Below, in pieces: positions 62,673-64,000 of a stretch of 64,000 bases of DNA. Both the position numbers and the translations under genes were made by a program. The stretch comes from Haloimpatiens lingqiaonensis (lineage in GTDB: Bacteria > Bacillota > Clostridia > Clostridiales > Clostridiaceae), in NCBI RefSeq assembly GCF_044502415.1, contig NZ_CP172402.1. One strand, 5' to 3'. The notes beneath the pieces are model-generated. The model was not told the DNA's origin. It ran no database searches and was given only the letters and a program-made list of their open reading frames with translations. Within the stretch, counting starts at the first letter, position 1. Each line of letters begins with the position of its first letter.

Positions 62673-63851
62673 TTACTTTAGATATTCTATTGGATTTATA
62701 GGTGTTCCATTTTTTCTGACCTCAAAATGCAAGTGGGGACCAGTACTTCTTCCAGTGTTGCCTACCTTTGCAATTATATTATTTTCTTCTACCTTATCCC
62801 CTACTTTAACTAATAATTCATTGCAGTGTGCATATCTAGTTTCTAATCCATTACCATGATCGATTATAACTATTTTGCCATATCCATCCTGCCACCCTGA
62901 AAAGGTAATAGTTCCCGCATAAGCTGCATATATAGGGCTTCCTATGGCAGAAGCTATATCTATTCCATTATGCATTCTCCCCCATCTCATACCAAATCCA
63001 GAGCTTATACTTCCTCTAGATGGTTTGGAAAAACAAGTTGCTCCTAGCACTGCTGGATTTTTGGAACCTACTACTATGATCTTATCCTTGCTACTTTTTA
63101 TAACTTTTTCACCTATAAATTGTCTATTTACTATCTTTTCATTTTTAACAGTTACTTTAGAATATACATCTTTTAATCCCTTTTCCCCTTGCTGTTTAAT
63201 TTCTCTTTTTCCCTTTAACATTTGATCTGATGCCTTCATTACTGTGCTTGGCATAATCTCTTTTCTTTCTTCTACTACGGATGTAAACTCTACATTTATA
63301 AGCTTATGCTTATTTAAAATCGCTTTAGCAATCTTTTCTCTAGAAGCTTTTTTATCTATACAAATTTTACTTAAAGGTACTCTACACTTTTTTAGCTTTA
63401 CATTGTCTATCTTAAAATCATTTATACTCTTTAATTTTAATATTTCTTTGTATTTATTTTTAACTTCTTCCTTAGCAAGGTTATATTCTTTTTCATTGTC
63501 TAAAGAACCTAAATATTCTTCTTTACAAAATACTCCATAGGTTTCTACTGTCATATTAGTATTTTTAAAGAAATTATTTATTATACTTTCCTCACAGGAT
63601 AACCCCCTTCTTTTTAAATTCATTTTTAAAACTATGGTATCTTTTCCGTTTTTATTGGTAAATCTTCTATCTATTCCTTCATTTATCTTCTTTTCTAATT
63701 TAGTATAGGTTTTTTTATTCTTAACTATCCCTATACTATTGCCATTTAATAATACTTCATAAGACTTATTACTAAGTATGTTATAATATAATAAGCATAC
63801 ACAAATAGCAATAAAACCTATGCTAATATATTTTTTGCTTTTTTTACTCAA
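62673..63851 (-). CDS. G5-domain M23 family cell wall metallopeptidase
   Basis: A 392-residue membrane-anchored peptidase. Residues 8-26 (ISIGFIAICVCLLYYNILS) form a signal anchor. The middle has a G5 domain (about 195-265, EIMPSTVMKASDQMLKGKRE) thought to bind wall glycans. The C-terminal M23 domain has the zinc ligands in RMHNGIDIASAIGSPIYAAY near 293 and PHLHFEVRKNGTPINPIEYL near 373-392; ETRYAHCNELLVKVGD lies between. It cleaves peptidoglycan peptides, possibly in sporulation or growth. The start is TTG at 63851 with GGAAAAGACGG upstream. Confidence 0.9.
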   Translation of the reverse strand: MSKKSKKYISIGFIAICVCLLYYNILSNKSYEVLLNGNSIGIVKNKKTYTKLEKKINEGIDRRFTNKNGKDTIVLKMNLKRRGLSCEESIINNFFKNTNMTVETYGVFCKEEYLGSLDNEKEYNLAKEEVKNKYKEILKLKSINDFKIDNVKLKKCRVPLSKICIDKKASREKIAKAILNKHKLINVEFTSVVEERKEIMPSTVMKASDQMLKGKREIKQQGEKGLKDVYSKVTVKNEKIVNRQFIGEKVIKSSKDKIIVVGSKNPAVLGATCFSKPSRGSISSGFGMRWGRMHNGIDIASAIGSPIYAAYAGTITFSGWQDGYGKIVIIDHGNGLETRYAHCNELLVKVGDKVEENNIIAKVGNTGRSTGPHLHFEVRKNGTPINPIEYLK

Positions 63852-64000
63852 AACTTTTACCGTCTTTTCCTACATAGTATATATCTTAATTATATTATGC
63901 AGACTTAACGGTCTTCAGCTCCTTTCACAATTAATTTTAACCTTTTAGGTTAATTATTTATTTAGTCACTTTCTTAATATGCCCTAAAAATGAAATTTTT

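Noticed and set aside
63852..64000. Gene or RNA at the right window edge
   Set aside because: AT-rich upstream region of the peptidase; no ORF or clear structure seen.
1..64000. tRNA or rRNA genes
   Set aside because: No cloverleaf with the GTTC-A-T-C loop and CCA-type ends and no rRNA-like GC-rich block was found by reading; a tRNAscan run would settle it.

Overview
The window is AT-rich DNA from a low-GC Gram-positive anaerobe, most probably Clostridium sensu stricto. Genus-level evidence is the complete fatty acid cluster with FabK instead of FabI, the GGAGG-type ribosome sites, the oxygen-sensitive lysine fermentation genes and many single-gene families typical of clostridia. Lysine fermentation suggests an amino-acid-fermenting (proteolytic) species; I cannot name it. 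The rlmH, yycJ/walJ and murA neighbourhood is usually found near the replication origin.

Layout. 0-1.5 kb: a frameshifted radical SAM gene, a TnpB/IS200-IS605 tail and a small unknown gene. 1.57-8.61 kb: a segment bounded by 32-bp imperfect direct repeats of the rlmH 3' end, i.e. an SCC-like insertion, carrying a type IIG restriction-modification enzyme with its own operator-flanked promoter, two unknown genes, a small hydrophobic ORF and a group II intron inserted just after a terminator. 8.6-12.6 kb: rlmH, a SEC-C protein, a GerMN lipoprotein, yycJ, murA. 12.8-17.8 kb (mostly + strand): a 2H-like protein, dimeric dUTPase, YdcZ-type transporter, LysR regulator, FmdB-type zinc ribbon, subtilisin-like protease, ferritin. 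18-23 kb: a dicarboxylate symporter and a cobalamin-dependent methionine synthase split over two genes behind cinA. 23.3-31.5 kb: PqqD-like protein with OPT transporter, and a 1790-residue pseudokinase-ATPase-TPR-GAF-GGDEF protein. 31.6-34.7 kb: a small gene with a LexA-like box inside its promoter, and cadA/cadC. 34.7-36.0 kb: a gene-free nest of repeats. 36-39 kb: small genes, a TIM-barrel protein, DUF402 gene, hsp18 with a CtsR box.

39.2-50.2 kb is one fatty acid synthesis operon read leftward: fabT-fabH-acpP-fabK-fabD-fabG-fabF-accB-fabZ-accC-accD-accA, starting from a promoter that overlaps a FabT-type palindrome. 50.6-59.6 kb is the lysine fermentation operon kal-kce-kdd-kamA-kamC-kamB-kamD-kamE, also leftward. 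Its leader contains a lysine riboswitch whose P1 3' strand is the 5' arm of an intrinsic terminator, so lysine binding should prevent termination: an ON switch fitting a catabolic operon. 59.7-63.9 kb: a small lysine-rich protein, DegV, an IS607-type element with intact tnpB and a tnpA reduced to its DNA-binding domain, and a G5/M23 cell wall peptidase.

The intergenic DNA carries several repeat families: a 130-bp double hairpin (3 copies), a palindrome starting GGCTGTGGCA (4 copies), and period-8 CTAG-rich and period-7 arrays. Five genes (radical SAM, DUF402, hsp18, accA, kamC) are interrupted by single-base frameshifts. Because accA should be essential and kamC lies in an otherwise intact operon, at least some of these are probably sequence errors.
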